Shown in pieces: positions 37,513 through 51,212 of a stretch of DNA of 64,000 nucleotides. Position 1 is the stretch's first letter, and each line of letters begins with the position of its first letter. Position numbers and translations under genes: made by a program. The stretch covers positions 87,253,994 to 87,317,993 of the forward strand of contig JARCOQ010000003.1 of NCBI GenBank assembly GCA_029207755.1, read 5' to 3'. The notes under the pieces were generated by a model, which searched no databases, was not told where the DNA came from, and worked only from the letters and a program-made list of their open reading frames with translations. This DNA comes from Chamaea fasciata (taxonomy: Eukaryota > Chordata > Aves > Passeriformes > Sylviidae).

Positions 37513-40500
37513 TGCCTATTCAAGGCTTTTCCTCAAACTAAAATTCTGAGAATATAAAGAAAATTTGTTGCTCGTCAGTGATTTAAACAACTTTATTCTT
37601 TCTATAATTTCCTCACTCAGTTTATATTTAACCTGAATCTGACTAAAGAATACCTAATTTATTGCAATGAGTGAAAGTAAGTGCTCAGAGATCAAAATGG
37701 TGGGAAGGACCTCAAACAGTCTTTAACAAAGTCTGAGATCTTATGCATTAAGAATAATGTCTTTCAGTGGTCATTTTCGTGGAAACATGATCTATAAATA
37801 GCTCTTGGTGGTATTCTGGATTGCATGGTTTCAATGAGTTTGGCATGGCTAGTCTCTAGCAACCTGGACAGTAGGTTTATCTGCTTTAAAATTATGAAGT
37901 GGATAATCATTATTATGAAGTGGATTTCTATTGTAAATCTAGGTCACATAATCAAGGAGGATTTACATTGCCTTGAACACAGTACCCACAGATTTATGGA
38001 AAATTCAGTAAACTTATGGAGTAATGGACTGTACATTTTTTCCCCTCTTTCAAAAATAATCTAAGTTTATTGAAATATTTCTATAAATGGGATTTGTCTA
38101 TCAGAATATGCTTCAAGAGAAGATTGATTCACAAATGATGTCCTCACCAGAGCAGTTTTCACTGACTTGGGGGAAAATTTCAGTATTGTTCCTTAAAAAT
38201 TTTAAACTTGTAAGAATCATGCCTCTATAAACAAAAAAGTCCCGAGGTTCCTCTTAGTCCTTGCTCCTGATTATGTTCAGTCCCGCCCTGCTTTGAAGCA
38301 TTCAACAAAAAACCAGATGTGGGCTTCAAGTTGACTTCAAGGCACCAGCTGTTCTCCCTTGGGTTTGTATTCAAGATTCCTGGCACTCACTGTGTCCAAT
38401 AGTGTTGTGGGTCTCTTTGTGATGACATGGAGGATGTTCTGCTCAGCTCTGTAGACAATATAATTTTGTGCAGTTCTGAAGCATGAACAATTCCTATGAA
38501 AAAGAGTTTAATTTAGAAATTATATAAGTGTGCTCCATTCATTTCATAGTAAACAGAATTCAGTTTAGAATTCAGGTAAAAATGAAAATTCAGACTTAAC
38601 TGAATAGATAGGTCAAATAAAATGTATGTAAACAATCCATATTACTTTTCTTTATACATTCCAATTCCACAACTGTTATGGTCTGACATAATTGGTGTCC
38701 AGCCCAAACCTCCTTTCTTCCTCCCATACTTCCAGCAGAGACTCTCTACAATCTTCAGTGCCTTTGAAAAGTCTTGTATGACTTATTTGAACCTTTTCAG
38801 AATTTTCTTGATATCATCCTCCCCAATACAAAACCTTACCCATTATACCAATAATCCCTAAAAAAATCCATCTTCTATGAGGAAGGATCCTTGCTGCCTC
38901 AATCAGTATTGCATTAAGGTGGTCCAGAGACTGCCCATTATTTGGCCTTTGTGCAAGTTCTTCCTCGCTCTGTTCAGTTCACCTTCTGGTATGGAGGAGA
39001 AAAGCAGGGGAGAAAGTTCAGATAGCCCTGTTTAATCAGTGCAGCTTAATCTCTCTCACACAGAGGTTGTCTCAGTTCCAAGCGATCACTTTTGGTGTGG
39101 TCTCACCTTAATGGCCAGAATGACGCTGAGTGAAACAAAAGGGTTGACAGAAGGGCTGCATTTTTGCATAGTTCCTCTTTCTTTCTTCCTTATTTTTTCC
39201 CATATTGCAACAAAAGGAAGGGCAAGGAATATAGAGGTCCTGTCTTTTCTTCCCCCATGTTAACAAGTGGTGACAATGCAATGTTTTCTAGTAGCTCTTT
39301 GTCATGATCAATCAGGTAGAACTGATTTCTACCTTATGCATATTTTCTTTATGCAGCAACAAGCAGATCTGGACCATCTGCAGAGACATAACCTGTAGAG
39401 GGTAAGACTTATATTTCTCATTTCAGAATTTTAGGGTGACATTAGTGAATTACAGATAATTTATCCCAGCATAAGTGAGAACAGACATGGTTTTTTCAGC
39501 CCATCATATTTGAAGCCATCTCTTCCAGTTACATGCTGACAAGTTAATGGTCATTGTAACTCATCTAGATGTGTTTGAGTAGGGAAAGTGTATCCAACAA
39601 GAACACACACGCATTCCCATCCTGAGACCTAGGCACAAATTTATGTCATCAGGGCGGGGATAAAGGGTCACCATGCCATTCTAAATTAGCATGACTAATA
39701 AATCTACCTTGCATAGTTTGTAATTTTTTCAAATTAATTTATGCCACGGAAAATACTTGTCATATTTTGAAAAAAATGCAATTATATTGCTTCCTGATAC
39801 CAGCAGATTAGTTCCTGTTTACACCGTGATGACCTTTGACAGCCCTTTGCCCCAGAAAAGCCCTTCAAAATTAGTGATGCTTCACACACATGCTCTTGGG
39901 ATTTGTTCATGGCTGATCTCTGTTGTCAAATTCTGTTCTGCTGCAGAGCATACCCAGTTGTACAAAGACATTTGACATTATACAAAAGCCCCCAGTTGAC
40001 TTTAAATTCAGATCAGGTCTGTTACTCAAATGCAGATTTTTCTCATTCCCATTGGTGAAAACATATACACCTATTTTTACAGCTTCTAGTTATAACAACA
40101 GCATCAAGATAAAATACATTTTAATAATGCTAAGAATTTGGTTAATATGAAGTAAAAATTTAAATGTAATTAGAATTAAAAACAAATCAAAAGGCATCTG
40201 TTGGAAATAGGCAGAACATTATCAAAAAAACCCAGATCCACTGACTTTCAGCAGTGGAGGGTTTTCTAGAATACTTATCTTTTATTAATTGATAATAATG
40301 TGTGGTTCAATTCCCCCATAAATAAATCTTACCATTGTAAACATTAAAAGTTTGAAAACCTTGTATCTTATGTACTAAATAATTACAGTAGAGAAGTCAT
40401 TAGTCATATGGTTTACATAATTAGTCACACAAATTTTAAAATGCAGCAAACTAGAAACATTTAGTGCATTACAATGCCTGATTTACTGTTAGATCAACAA

Positions 40501-43359
40501 AATTCATAAATAAAGTTTCAGTGCATTTATTATATGTATTTAGCTTGAAGCAAATCTGACAGCCTGCATATCCATACCACAGTCATCTATTATCTTTCCT
40601 CATACAAACAATTATATAAAGACACATCCTCCTAGTACCCTTTGAAGGTATATGGTCATAGATTTTATTTTTCTTTGTTTTCTTTCCTTTTCATCTTTGA
40701 ATGCACATATTTTAACTTTATACTCCCACTTGCAACTGGTACAGCTGACTTTGCAGTTAATTTGCTGGATATTTTTGATTTTCTAATATAAAACCGTTCA
40801 CAAAATGCTCTTCACCCTTGATTAATCACATTCAGTATAGAAATAAAATTAAATGAAGAAAAAAGAATTCCTTGCAAAATATTAAATTAACTGTTTTTAC
40901 TGTCATCACACAATGGTACCTAAATAGACTGGAATGTGAACAGGAAATCCAGAACAATGCCTTAAAACACAAAAGCTTTGATTATTCTAGACACTTATCT
41001 GCTGCTGAGCTGTCAGGAGGAATTAAGATGAATTTCTGTTGATACCCATAGAAAAGTGACTAAAATACTCAAACTTCTGAAACTGAAGAAATTATTGGCT
41101 TAAAATTTAGCTATTTTGATTATAATGTGGAGAAATTTAAGTTGAAATGCCCTTATTATCCAAAGTTTAACAAATATCTCCCAATGAAATACTGTGTCAT
41201 CTTGCTGAGCTTTGGCTATCTGTTAGACTAGCAGATGAAATCTTCACTACGGAGACCCTGGCTTGAAGAAGTCAAGATGTGAGCCAAAGCCAATTTAAAA
41301 CAAAAGAGAAAATCCTGTTGACTTCAGTGGGATCAAGTCCTTGGAGAGGCACCTAAAGGACCCCAATGCCAGCCAGCTTACCCACAGCACCCACTTCTAC
41401 CCAGACTGCAGCTGTTGTTTTCCCGGAGAGCTATCTAGCTGGCACTCACAAGCCAGCTGGCACTGGAATTGTCAGACAGGGTAATTTTGTCAGTTTTCTT
41501 CCACAGACAATAAAAACAAATATGTCAAAAACCTGCTGGATTGCTTTCTAGTCTAATATGCTTCAGGTTAGAAACTCTTTTCAGTTTGCTGTGAAATTCT
41601 TCAGATGGTTGGACCTTACTGCTTTTTGTCTTTGTTTTATAGATTTTTTTCTGGTCATCTCAAACTGCTTATCACTTAGGCATAATAACAGATTAAAAAA
41701 ATTTATCAGCATAAGTGGAAAGATATGTGCTAGTCACAGTAAAATATGTGGTAACACAAACTGTTTATTTGTGAATATTCATGGAATCAGACCAAGATTA
41801 ATATATCTGTCTTTATAAAACATGTTACCAAATAGCAACAATCCTAATTTTATAGCTGTTCTGATAAAACTGACTCTGTTCCCTAAATCCAACATTACAA
41901 TCCATCACACTGGTGGGTGACTGGAACAAAGGACAGAGGGTGAATTGCTCTGTAGATATAATTGCCTACAAATCTATCTCTAATTACTCATCTATTATTA
42001 TCTCAAACTGCACAGTATCATAGCCAGATAAAATTATAAATTTTCTTTCTATGAAGACTTTAAGGTCTTTAAGCATTTAAAACTTTAAGTTCTACTTTGC
42101 TACAGCTTGCGTCTCCTTCTGTCTCTACTCTGATTTTCACCGTAATAAAATAGAGTAAAAGAAACACTAAAAGCTAACTTACAAATGTAAAGTGAATAAA
42201 CATGTGACAGATCTGACAGGCAAAATTGCTATATACAGAATAGGTATTTTAAAATATGTTGAATGTAAATATTTTTGTAGAAGCAGTAAGGCTCCATTAT
42301 AAAGCAATATACAAAAATATATGCCTCAGAAGTCCTTATAAATTTTCTGAAAACCCAGATATGCTAATCATTTGCAAAATAAAAAGTAAAAATAAAGAAA
42401 GATAATTGTACTGTAGTTAACCAGCATTAAGCAAGGATATAGATAGACATAGGTAGAAGAGAAGGCACTGTAAAATAAAGCTGAGAAAATCCTTTAATTA
42501 AGAAAATTACATAGAGGTCAAATAATAGAATAAAGCTGTCTTCTGTCTTTAATTCTGTAATATCTACATTTTTAGACTTTTTTTTTTTTTCTGGCCATGC
42601 AATGACTTTATACATCTGGTTCACCTGTGCGACAGATTCTGTAATGCTTACATGCTCTAAAATCTTTAAAAAATCTGGCCCTGCACAGAATGCATTCCTT
42701 GTTTAATAGCATATAGCCAGAGCAGCATGACAGATATCCTACCTTTCTTCTTTTCTTCAAATAAAAAACAGTTGTTGCACATTATATACCTAGGTGTTTT
42801 ATCTGTTGATAAATACTGGTTTTTGCTGGTCAGTGTTTGTATTGGCACTTGCATAAGATGCCAATAGAGGTGTGAGCCACCTCTAGTCCAGAGTCCGGCT
42901 GCAAATGGCTTGGTATTGAATACTGCCTTTCTGAAAACTCTGACATAGAGAACAATATTTGAATTATTTCTCATTCATCTTGGGGTTACAGAAATTGCAA
43001 ACTGTTTTTGCTTCCTCTCTGATGTTTATGCATCTTGCAGACATACTCAGCTGCAACATTTTCATCAGTGGTTAATGAGCTGCAGTGCAACCTACAGGCT
43101 TTCAGATTCCTCTTTTCTCTCTGAAGCCGGTGTACTGCATTTCTCATTTCATTTCTCATTTGTAAAAACTAGAACTAACACAGTCAAAGCTATGAATAAT
43201 GTAAGTGAAGCCTGGATTGACTTTTCAAATCTTCTCAAGATATGAGAAATTAGGTTTGTTTTTTGTGTGCCTGTTTCCATTTCCCTCCTTTGTCTGTGTG
43301 GTGGGTCTTATGTTCTCAAAATACCAATTTACCCACTAGAATTATTTACTCTTTTTCTG
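37513..43359. other. AT-rich unique DNA
   Basis: No gene or interspersed repeat is supported. Segments at 38,240-38,480 and 38,680-39,260 are less AT-rich but unrecognised. Short open frames throughout show no domain. A T run lies at 42,580-42,591. Confidence 0.45.
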
Positions 43360-44690
43360 CTGTAGGATAGGATTAGTAGAAGAGCAAGGTAGGCTTGAAT
43401 TTTGGGGGTATAAACAAAACTTTACTGGCAAAACAAGAACAAGAAAAAAATAGTAAGAATGAGAATAAAACTTTCAAAATATTTCTCCTCCTCCCACAAC
43501 TTTCTTCTCTTTCTCACTGACAACATACAGAGACAAACTTTAGGGCTTAGGTCAGTTGGCCACCTCTAAAATAGTCTTTCATCAGTTCTCTTAGGGAGAG
43601 GAGTATCTTTTGCCATGGAGACTTCTTCACAAGAAAAGAGTTCTCTCATGGCTTCAATTCTCATGAATAGCAGCCACCCAGAAATCTGCATTTGTGAATT
43701 CCCTCCCATCTCATGTGGCCTTTCCACAGCTGCATTCATGGGCCATGTCAAACTCATGAGGTACTATCTTAAGGATGATCTGTTCAAAAGCAAACGTTCT
43801 CCTCATCTCTGAGATCATCTTCATGCCTAGGAACAGAGGTCTTCTTCTCTGGGGTCGGAGAGTTTTTATCACTCTCATCTTCCTCTCTCTGTCCAAGCTT
43901 CTTTTGAGATCACAGCTACTTAAACATTTACTTTCTTCAGCACAAATGCCTTTTCTCCTACCTGCAATTTGAACACTCCATCTCCCCATGTTTTTTTCAT
44001 GAATTAAAGGGATATTCTAGTGTATCAACAGTCCATCCCCATGGCCTTGCAAAAGAATTTCAGCCCAAGACTAATGCATCTTCTCATTCTCCTCCCGTCT
44101 GGGACTTAACTATTCTTTACTGACCTTGGTTTCTTCATGTTGTCACTCCGTCCTTTTCTCTCACTTGAGGCAAGATCAATGTCCTGCAGGTTTCATCAGT
44201 GCAATAGAGGAGCGAATATCTTGCCCGGGGCCTGCAGTGGTCATCATGATTTCTGCCAGGCAGTGGCCAAAGCAATCACAATGGTAGATTCAGGCCTTGC
44301 TGGGACTGTGCCAGGATCTCGGGGCCCAGCCCGGCTGGGATGGGGCCTGACAGACTCCTCGGGAAGGCGCCTGGCCTGGCCTCGCCATATGGAGGGCCTG
44401 GACTGTCCTGTTGCCTGTTCCCAGACCAGAAGAAAAGAGAGTTCTCCTGGAGTTTGTTTGATTTTTGATATTATGTTCACAGGGGCATGTTCAGTTTCTA
44501 GTGGTTTAATGAAGTGAGAGTTTTCAAAACTAGCCACTGATGGAGGCATGGAGGAAACTGTTACTAGCTTCTCTTAGAAAAATCACTTCAAAGGGTGGCT
44601 TCCTCCATGCTCACTAAATGTCAATCAATGCAAAACCAGCACAGTCGGTTTTGTCTGTGTGGGTGCTAAGCTACTAGAGCTGCTATATTT
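43360..44690 (-). mobile_element. Possible old solo LTR (GC/CpG-richer block)
   Basis: The block differs sharply from its AT-rich flanks. It is pyrimidine-biased on the left, and CpG- and GC-rich at about 44,210-44,410 (for example CTCGGGGCCCAGCCCGGCTGG near 44,317), then returns to background. Read on the minus strand, the left end holds AGTAAA next to a T-rich patch (43,420-43,427), as in the poly(A) part of the ERV LTR later in this window. That suggests promoter-like DNA on the right and a polyadenylation end on the left, the layout of an LTR on the minus strand. I found no sure TG...CA ends. Alternatives are a non-LTR repeat or a small CpG island. The opposing open frames at 44,137-44,549 are likely shadows. 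Confidence 0.38.
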
Positions 44691-44710
44691 GTATGGGCCA
44701 TCCATACATA

Positions 44711-44960
44711 CAGAACCAGAGAATCTTAGAATGGCTTGGGTTAAAAAGAATCTTAAAGATCCTTTAGTTCCCGTACCCTGCCATAGGCAGGGACACCTTC
44801 CACTAGACCAGGTTGCTCAGTGTCCCATCCAACCTAACCTTGAACACTTTGAGGGATGGGGCACCCACAACTTCTCTGGGCAATCCCTTCCAGTGCACCA
44901 CCACCCTCACAGTGAAGAATTTCTTCCTAATATATCACTTTCATTTAGGGAAAATAATTT
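44711..44960 (-). mobile_element. CR1 LINE 3' end, antisense
   Basis: The reverse complement of a CR1 3' end starts at AGAACCAGAGAATCTTAGAA (44,711). It continues with GCAGGGACACCTTCCACTAG (44,787), TGTCCCATCCAACCTAACCT and GTGAAGAATTTCTTCCTAAT (44,911). Identity to the family is good. The open frame at 44,659-44,970 is the antisense reading of this CR1. Confidence 0.9.
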
Positions 44961-47900
44961 AAACATCTGAACAAACTGGAATTGGCATCACGATTAACTA
45001 ATAATGTAAAAGACAATATTGTAAGAGAGAGAAAGGTTAAATACGCACAAAACCTAAAAATCTCTAGTCAACAGGATTGTTTATTTGGATGTGAAAATTG
45101 CCGGGAAGAATTTTCACAAGACTTCCTCAGTTTTGGCAGTTATTAAAAAAAAACCCCAACCAAACAGAAATACGAGTCATAGTGCAAAACTGAAAAAAAA
45201 GAGAAGAAAAAAGAAAGAGTGTGGTCAATCCTTGACTGATAACGTATTTTGAGTAGAACTTCATGAAAAGTATTTCAGATAATTATTCTAACACCAAAAT
45301 ATTAAATAAAAAGATCAAAAAATTAAGGCATGAAATGGCTAAACTCCAAAAGTAAGTATAGATAAATTCAGTTTTAGACCAGTTCTAGACTCACAAGAAA
45401 AATATGTATAGACTAGCTGAGAGTAAATACAGTCTAATGTCAGTGTAGTTATCTCTGCAATCCAGAGCTACAGATGTGTTAAATAACAATTTAAAGAGGT
45501 AGTGCTGATCAATTTTCTCATATAATGAATTATGTAATTACGTAAATTAGTTATTTTGACAAGAATCAAAAAAATCAGAACAATTTAAATACTGAATTGT
45601 AAAGCATGTTTTAACTTTAAAGGAGTCTGCCATAGCAAACTGCTTCAGCAATTAGACTTCATAAAGCATTTGAGGTTGAATCAGATTGGATAAAAATCCA
45701 ATAATCTAGATTTTCTGGTAGTCTCAGGGAGAAGCTTGTTGGGTAAATTCTATAGACGTATACTGAAGTAGTTCACTTATAAGTCCTACAAGCAGGCATG
45801 TGCTAAATGCTATAGCATTCTAAATTATTGCCACTAGTAATGTTTATATAAATCTTTTGATCTGTTTTAGCATACACTTTTAATATAGAGCTGTAGAGAC
45901 TTAGGACTCAGACATCTCCCACTTCTTTTCAGTAATGGCAAATGACAGCAAATTGCTATAATGCCCATGCTATAGCTTTATACACAACTTTGAACCAGAA
46001 TGAATATTAGATTAGGAGAAATGGTGAACTGATTATGCTGTCTAACACGAGGATGGAGCAAATCCCACACACAGTCAGCAAGGTTCGAACAACCAGCTCC
46101 TGCCCCAGAGCACTCTGCTGCTAACCCTTTGTCTTGCTCTTCTGTACAGTCATACAGGACATCCTCCCTTCCAGTCTTCAGGGGTGTATAGGGATTTCTG
46201 ATCCCATTTCTGAGTGATCTGCTGTGTCTCTTTAGTAGAAGTTTGAGGCATTGTGCTGCTACCTCACTGAATCTGAGAAGTCCCATAAGCACATTCATAA
46301 GGGCACCAATATCTGTATTTCTAGTGTACAACCTACCCACTCACCCGCAACCCCTTCCCAGAACACAACATACAAAATCTCCCACTTTCAAATGTCATAA
46401 ATCAGTTTCCTGTACACTTCACGTCTTCTGAAAGTTCAGTGGTGGAGGCTATTTGGTTTACCCTGGGAGTGACCTGCTTTGAAGATGATTCTGGTGGAAA
46501 TTATTTGGGTTTTTTAAAAAGGAGATACTACTCAGCCACATCCCTCTTCGGCCATGTGAGTTGTTTTACAACTGGGCTGGTGTTCTCTCTCCAGAAATGA
46601 GAAGTCACAGTAGAGTTCTTATTTTGAAAGACTTATGAGATTTTTTTTTCATTCTGTTGACTGTGAATTTCTGCACAAGGGTGAGTTTTATGCCATACTC
46701 CATTGCTCCAAGTCCCGTAGAATTTTTAATCACCCAAGTAACTCTAATTATTTAAGTGCCTCCTCTAAAATCATTACCATTTCTCACACACCTAAATTGT
46801 ACCCCTACTTAAGTGCTTTCTTGGATTCAGGCCCAAAATACTGTCATTAGAAAAAGTGTCTCTGTATTTCAGAGAAATGTAAAAATAAAGGTGTATTTCT
46901 GTAAAACATTCACATCTCAGATGCATGCTCACTTTATAAGGTCAGGTTGAGTTAATGGAACACATTAATAAAAATTATAAAAAAACAAAGTTTAATTTAA
47001 TATATCTATCAATTCCCTTTAAATAATTTGAGAAGCCTCTTTTCATTACAAATGTGGACATATTTAATTAAGTTTTTCTACATAGTCCTGTATGAATTAA
47101 GATTAATTATAATAGAATTTTATGCAGATTTCATTTAAACCTGAAGAAAATTATACAGCTTACTGTTACTGCCACTTTTGTGAGTCCTAGCAAAAACTGC
47201 TGCTTGGCTGGAAGGCAGAACTACAAATTTACATCTTAGAAATAAACAGCTAAGAGTAAACAGAATCAGTAATAATCAAAAGTTATTCTGACTACTGGAG
47301 TGGGCAAAAAGTATATATGATAAGAAGTTTGCTGCTAGAGGCTGTCTTTTTCATCTTTGATTTGAATGTAATATTTTAAATTGTTCAAATTAGATTGACT
47401 GAGGATCTTAAGACTGTCTTTGCAGGAAAACATTCTGAAGACTTAAAGCCTTCCCAAATAATTTTAAAAATACCAACCAGAGCACTGGGTTAGAGGGTTG
47501 CTATAATTTTCTCACTAGGACCTTTTTTTTCATATTTAACCACTTTTCATACAATGACATCCTACATACAATACAGCATATTTTTATATATAAGCTCTTT
47601 GTAGGTATCTCTGAACTTTGCTTTAAATCTTACCTGCAAGTGTGGCCAACTTTCTTAGTTTGAGCATTTGATTTTGGAACCATTTCTTCCAACGCTCATA
47701 TTACAAATACATGGAATTTTATGACCTGTATGTCTACATCAATATTTATTACTCTTCCAGCCCACTTCCAGGTGCAAATCTTGCTGATAACTATTTACTT
47801 TTTTAATTACTAAAATACATAATGTCTTCAGACTAAGAAAAAACTTCTATATCTGACTAAAAAAATTCTGATGTGCAGAGGTTCTGCAGTAAAAATCACT

Positions 47901-48039
47901 TGTGTCTCAGTAAGCTAATTTTAATTTCAGTAAATCTTGGGACCTCTTAACTCTGGATGGCATTAAAGTGTTGTCCAGAATCTTTCATGACCCCAAGATT
48001 AAAAAAAAACCCCAAAACAACAAACATATTTCTGCTGGA
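44961..48039. other. AT-rich unique DNA
   Basis: No supported gene. A 120-codon minus-strand open frame at 45,978-46,340 lies in more balanced sequence; it contains several Cys but no domain I recognise. An A-rich tract with C interruptions is at 45,143-45,165 and another at 48,000-48,022. Confidence 0.45.
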
Positions 48040-48113
48040 AAACTCCCTGTCCATTACAGGGGTATTGGAACAAAGGTCCCTTGCAATACTAACCATTTAT
48101 GATTCTATGATGG
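48040..48113 (+). mobile_element. CR1 LINE 3' end, very short sense fragment
   Basis: GGGGTATTGGAACAAAGGTC, then CCATTTATGATTCTATGATG, resembles the final 60-70 bp of CR1 with the octamer array. It is short and diverged. Confidence 0.6.
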
Positions 48114-51100
48114 TTTTGTTTCACCATGCTTTCTCTTAACTTATGTACTTGTGATGATGCCATAAATGTCAGTTTTATTTGATATTGCTTATTTTCCTAA
48201 AATAATTATAATTTTTTTAAATTATATTGTTGTCTTTCAATTTGTCTCTAAGTTCCCTCCAAATCTTGCTCTAATTCTTTTCTGGAAATACTGTCAAGGT
48301 AATAAATACCAGTTTTTAAGAGCCCTCTTATTGGACTTCTAATGTAGCAGTAAAATGTATATTTCTTCCCTTCAAACTTCTAAAGATTTTGTGTTATTCT
48401 AAGTTTTACAATTACAATTGGTATTAATTATCAGGGATGACTCCGGTAATTCTTTTCATAACCTTGAATGAGGATTGCATGTCTTCCTGGACTATAAAAG
48501 GTAGTAAATGGAATATTTTTCATTTGATGTTATTTGTAACACTAAGGAAATAGTCAATATATCATGATTACTGTATAAATATGACTAATTCCTAAGCTAA
48601 AAGTAAAAATTGGTCTTGCTTCTTGAGTTTCACATTATTTTTTAACAAATGCTGTAAAATTATAGGGGAAAATAAGTTTGTGTGCATTTAGGATCATTTT
48701 GTAGCACATTCATAATGAAAACCTTTTCCTTTTCAGTATTTTATTATTTTTGTTATTATCTTATTACTAATTTAATATTAATCTTAGTCATAGGTCTTTG
48801 TAATTTAACTTAGATGAATAAAAAGCGATCTATTAGTCAATTCAAAAATAATAGATTTTTAACTGTATTCCTTGTATTTGTAGTGTCACAAGTCATACTG
48901 TTTTGCTTATGCTCTCAGGAGCATATGGAAGAATGACCTTCAGTATTTCAAGTAAGTTGAGGAATGCTCTGCTACAAACATTTGATGAGGAAAGATTATA
49001 CTGAGATTTTAACAGACTGACAACATCTTATCTTATAGCTGCACACACGCTTCTTAAAAGCAGGAAAGGCAATTTACCCTCCACTGTGACTATTTATTAG
49101 CTTTTTAATTGTCTTGGACTACTTCTGTACGAGAAATCATTAAATCATTGCAGAAAAGAAAGAATGTGCACGGTGGGTGAGAGCATCTGTGTTTTTAATT
49201 TCTATGTAAATAAATATCACCTATTTGAACATGATTTTGAACACCTGTTCAAGAGCAATTCAAACAAATATATTCTTGTTCAGTTACTGTTTAAGCATTT
49301 GTTGATGGAATATATTATTGAGAAGGATAAAGCAGCGATTTCTAGTCACAACTGCTCTCAAGTTTGTGGTAGGAATACTTAGAAATGGACATCCACTTGT
49401 TTCCCTAGAAATATTTTTTTTCTTTGAATAGAAAATACAGCTTTTGAGATACAAAAAGGTTCACTAAAAATAGTAGGGTCTCCTGTTTTGTTTCAGTTGG
49501 TGAAAAAGCCCCATTATAAAAAACCTGATATGACAATATCACAGATGGAATGGCTTCACTCATAAGAGAGAAGTAACAATGTGTTTATCTATATAAAACA
49601 GCAATTTAACCAAGTTTAATAGTAAAAGAGATAGTGGTTTAACTAGATCCAATAGTGCAGGTACACTTGATTATTTATTATATAGACAATAAAGTCAGAC
49701 AAAATTATCAGGGAGATATCCCCTTTGATTTAGATAGGACATCCTTGAATTCCAAAATTCTTCTCAAAGAGGAGTTTGGGTGCAAACTTTTTTCTACTAG
49801 TCTAGAACTTGTTCAATGTTTATGTCTAAAGGTTTATATGTGCACAATCAATCAATTAAATCAGTTTAAAATTTCAAATTTTAGCATGTTATAAATCACT
49901 TATCAATGATCTGTTGCAGCAAGGAGTGTCTCAAATTTGAGCAGTAATCTTGAGAGGTGCCCCTAATTAAGGGGAACATCCTGCTGTGCACTTCACTGTC
50001 ATGCAACAGAGCTCAACTGTTTCTAGAGGAAGATAACTGAATTATAGCCATACCTGCATGCCGACCACAAAAGTTAATATCTATCACATTTGGCTTGAGC
50101 CAGATCTTGACCAGCGTTATTTTTGGGTGACAAGAGGGACCTCAAATTAGCTTTTGGCTATTGTGTTGCTATCTGTCCCCCTCACATACACTATGAGTCT
50201 GGTGTGCCCATCACAACTGCTACTGCTGGTTATCACCAGAGGTATGGGAAACAAAGGTCAGGTGGCGGGGCAGCACTTCATTATCCACAAGAAAGGTTAT
50301 TGAAATATATGTCTGAAAAGTAGGTTGAAGTACACCCTCTTTGAGTAAAAAATTAGGAATCAGAAATATAAACTTTATGCCTGAGCCAATGCTCATGGAA
50401 ATCAGAAAAAGGGATGTAAGGGATTTGGTTTAAGTTCTTGTAAAACAAAGCTAAATTCTTACATCCTGTTAGACTATGGAAGTACAAAGGAACGGAAACA
50501 GATCTCATGATCTCATACAGTGTTTTTCTACTTTATGTGTATAACAGACTGACTCTTCTCAACAGGTATTAAGAGTATCAGTGATAGGAAGTGAACTTGA
50601 ATACAGACCAAACCCTGTGTAAAAGATTTTATAAATAAATAATCTCCTGGCAGATCTCTTGTGTTTCCTTTTGGATGGGACTAGTTGATGTCAGATATGA
50701 CCTCAGATCTTATTTTCTTTATTCATGTTTCATTTATTTTCAAAAACACCATAGTGATAATTCTTGAAATAATTTTTCTAAAAGCATGTGGATAATAGAC
50801 ACTAGCTCTAGCCTCAGTAGCTAATCCTTGCATTTTTCAATGGTGTTAATGCTACATCTAACCACATGAATTTACTTTATCAAAAATACTTCAGTGAAAT
50901 CTTAACTTCTCATTTTTCTGTCTTCAAGGTGATAGTTTCCAAAGCACCTTAAAGTCATAAGTGCCTGATTTCCACTGACTGTTAATTGCAGTTAAAGAGC
51001 TGGTTTCCCCTTCACTAAGTAGGCGGAGGAAAACGACCAGATTTTACTAAAAGTAACGTCACAAGTCACAGATCTAAGTAATTTAATTTATTAATTGTAT

Positions 51101-51134
51101 TTAAGATTTCTTCTGTTCCAGGTTGGTTAATAAA

Positions 51135-51212
51135 CATTAAATATTTTAATATTTATATTTAATATTAATTTTCATATTATTATTTATAATAAAATATTAA
51201 TATTTTTAGCCT
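51135..51212. repeat. A/T-only low-complexity tract
   Basis: About 78 bp of TAATATTTA/AATATTAAT words with few G or C, rich in self-complementary segments. It is low-complexity sequence that could form small hairpins. Confidence 0.75.

Noticed and set aside
44137..44549. Opposing 126- and 101-codon open frames
   Set aside because: Overlapping frames on both strands are a common effect of higher GC; the block looks like a repeat and neither frame shows a domain.
46076..46095. tRNA B-box-like GGTTCGAAC at about 46,082
   Set aside because: The T-stem does not pair (G53 would face A61), no A box lies at the right distance, and no acceptor stem is found, so it is not a tRNA or tRNA-derived SINE that I can support.
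45978..46340. 120-codon minus-strand open frame with several Cys
   Set aside because: The Cys spacing fits no zinc-binding pattern that I know, and there is no exon-like context.
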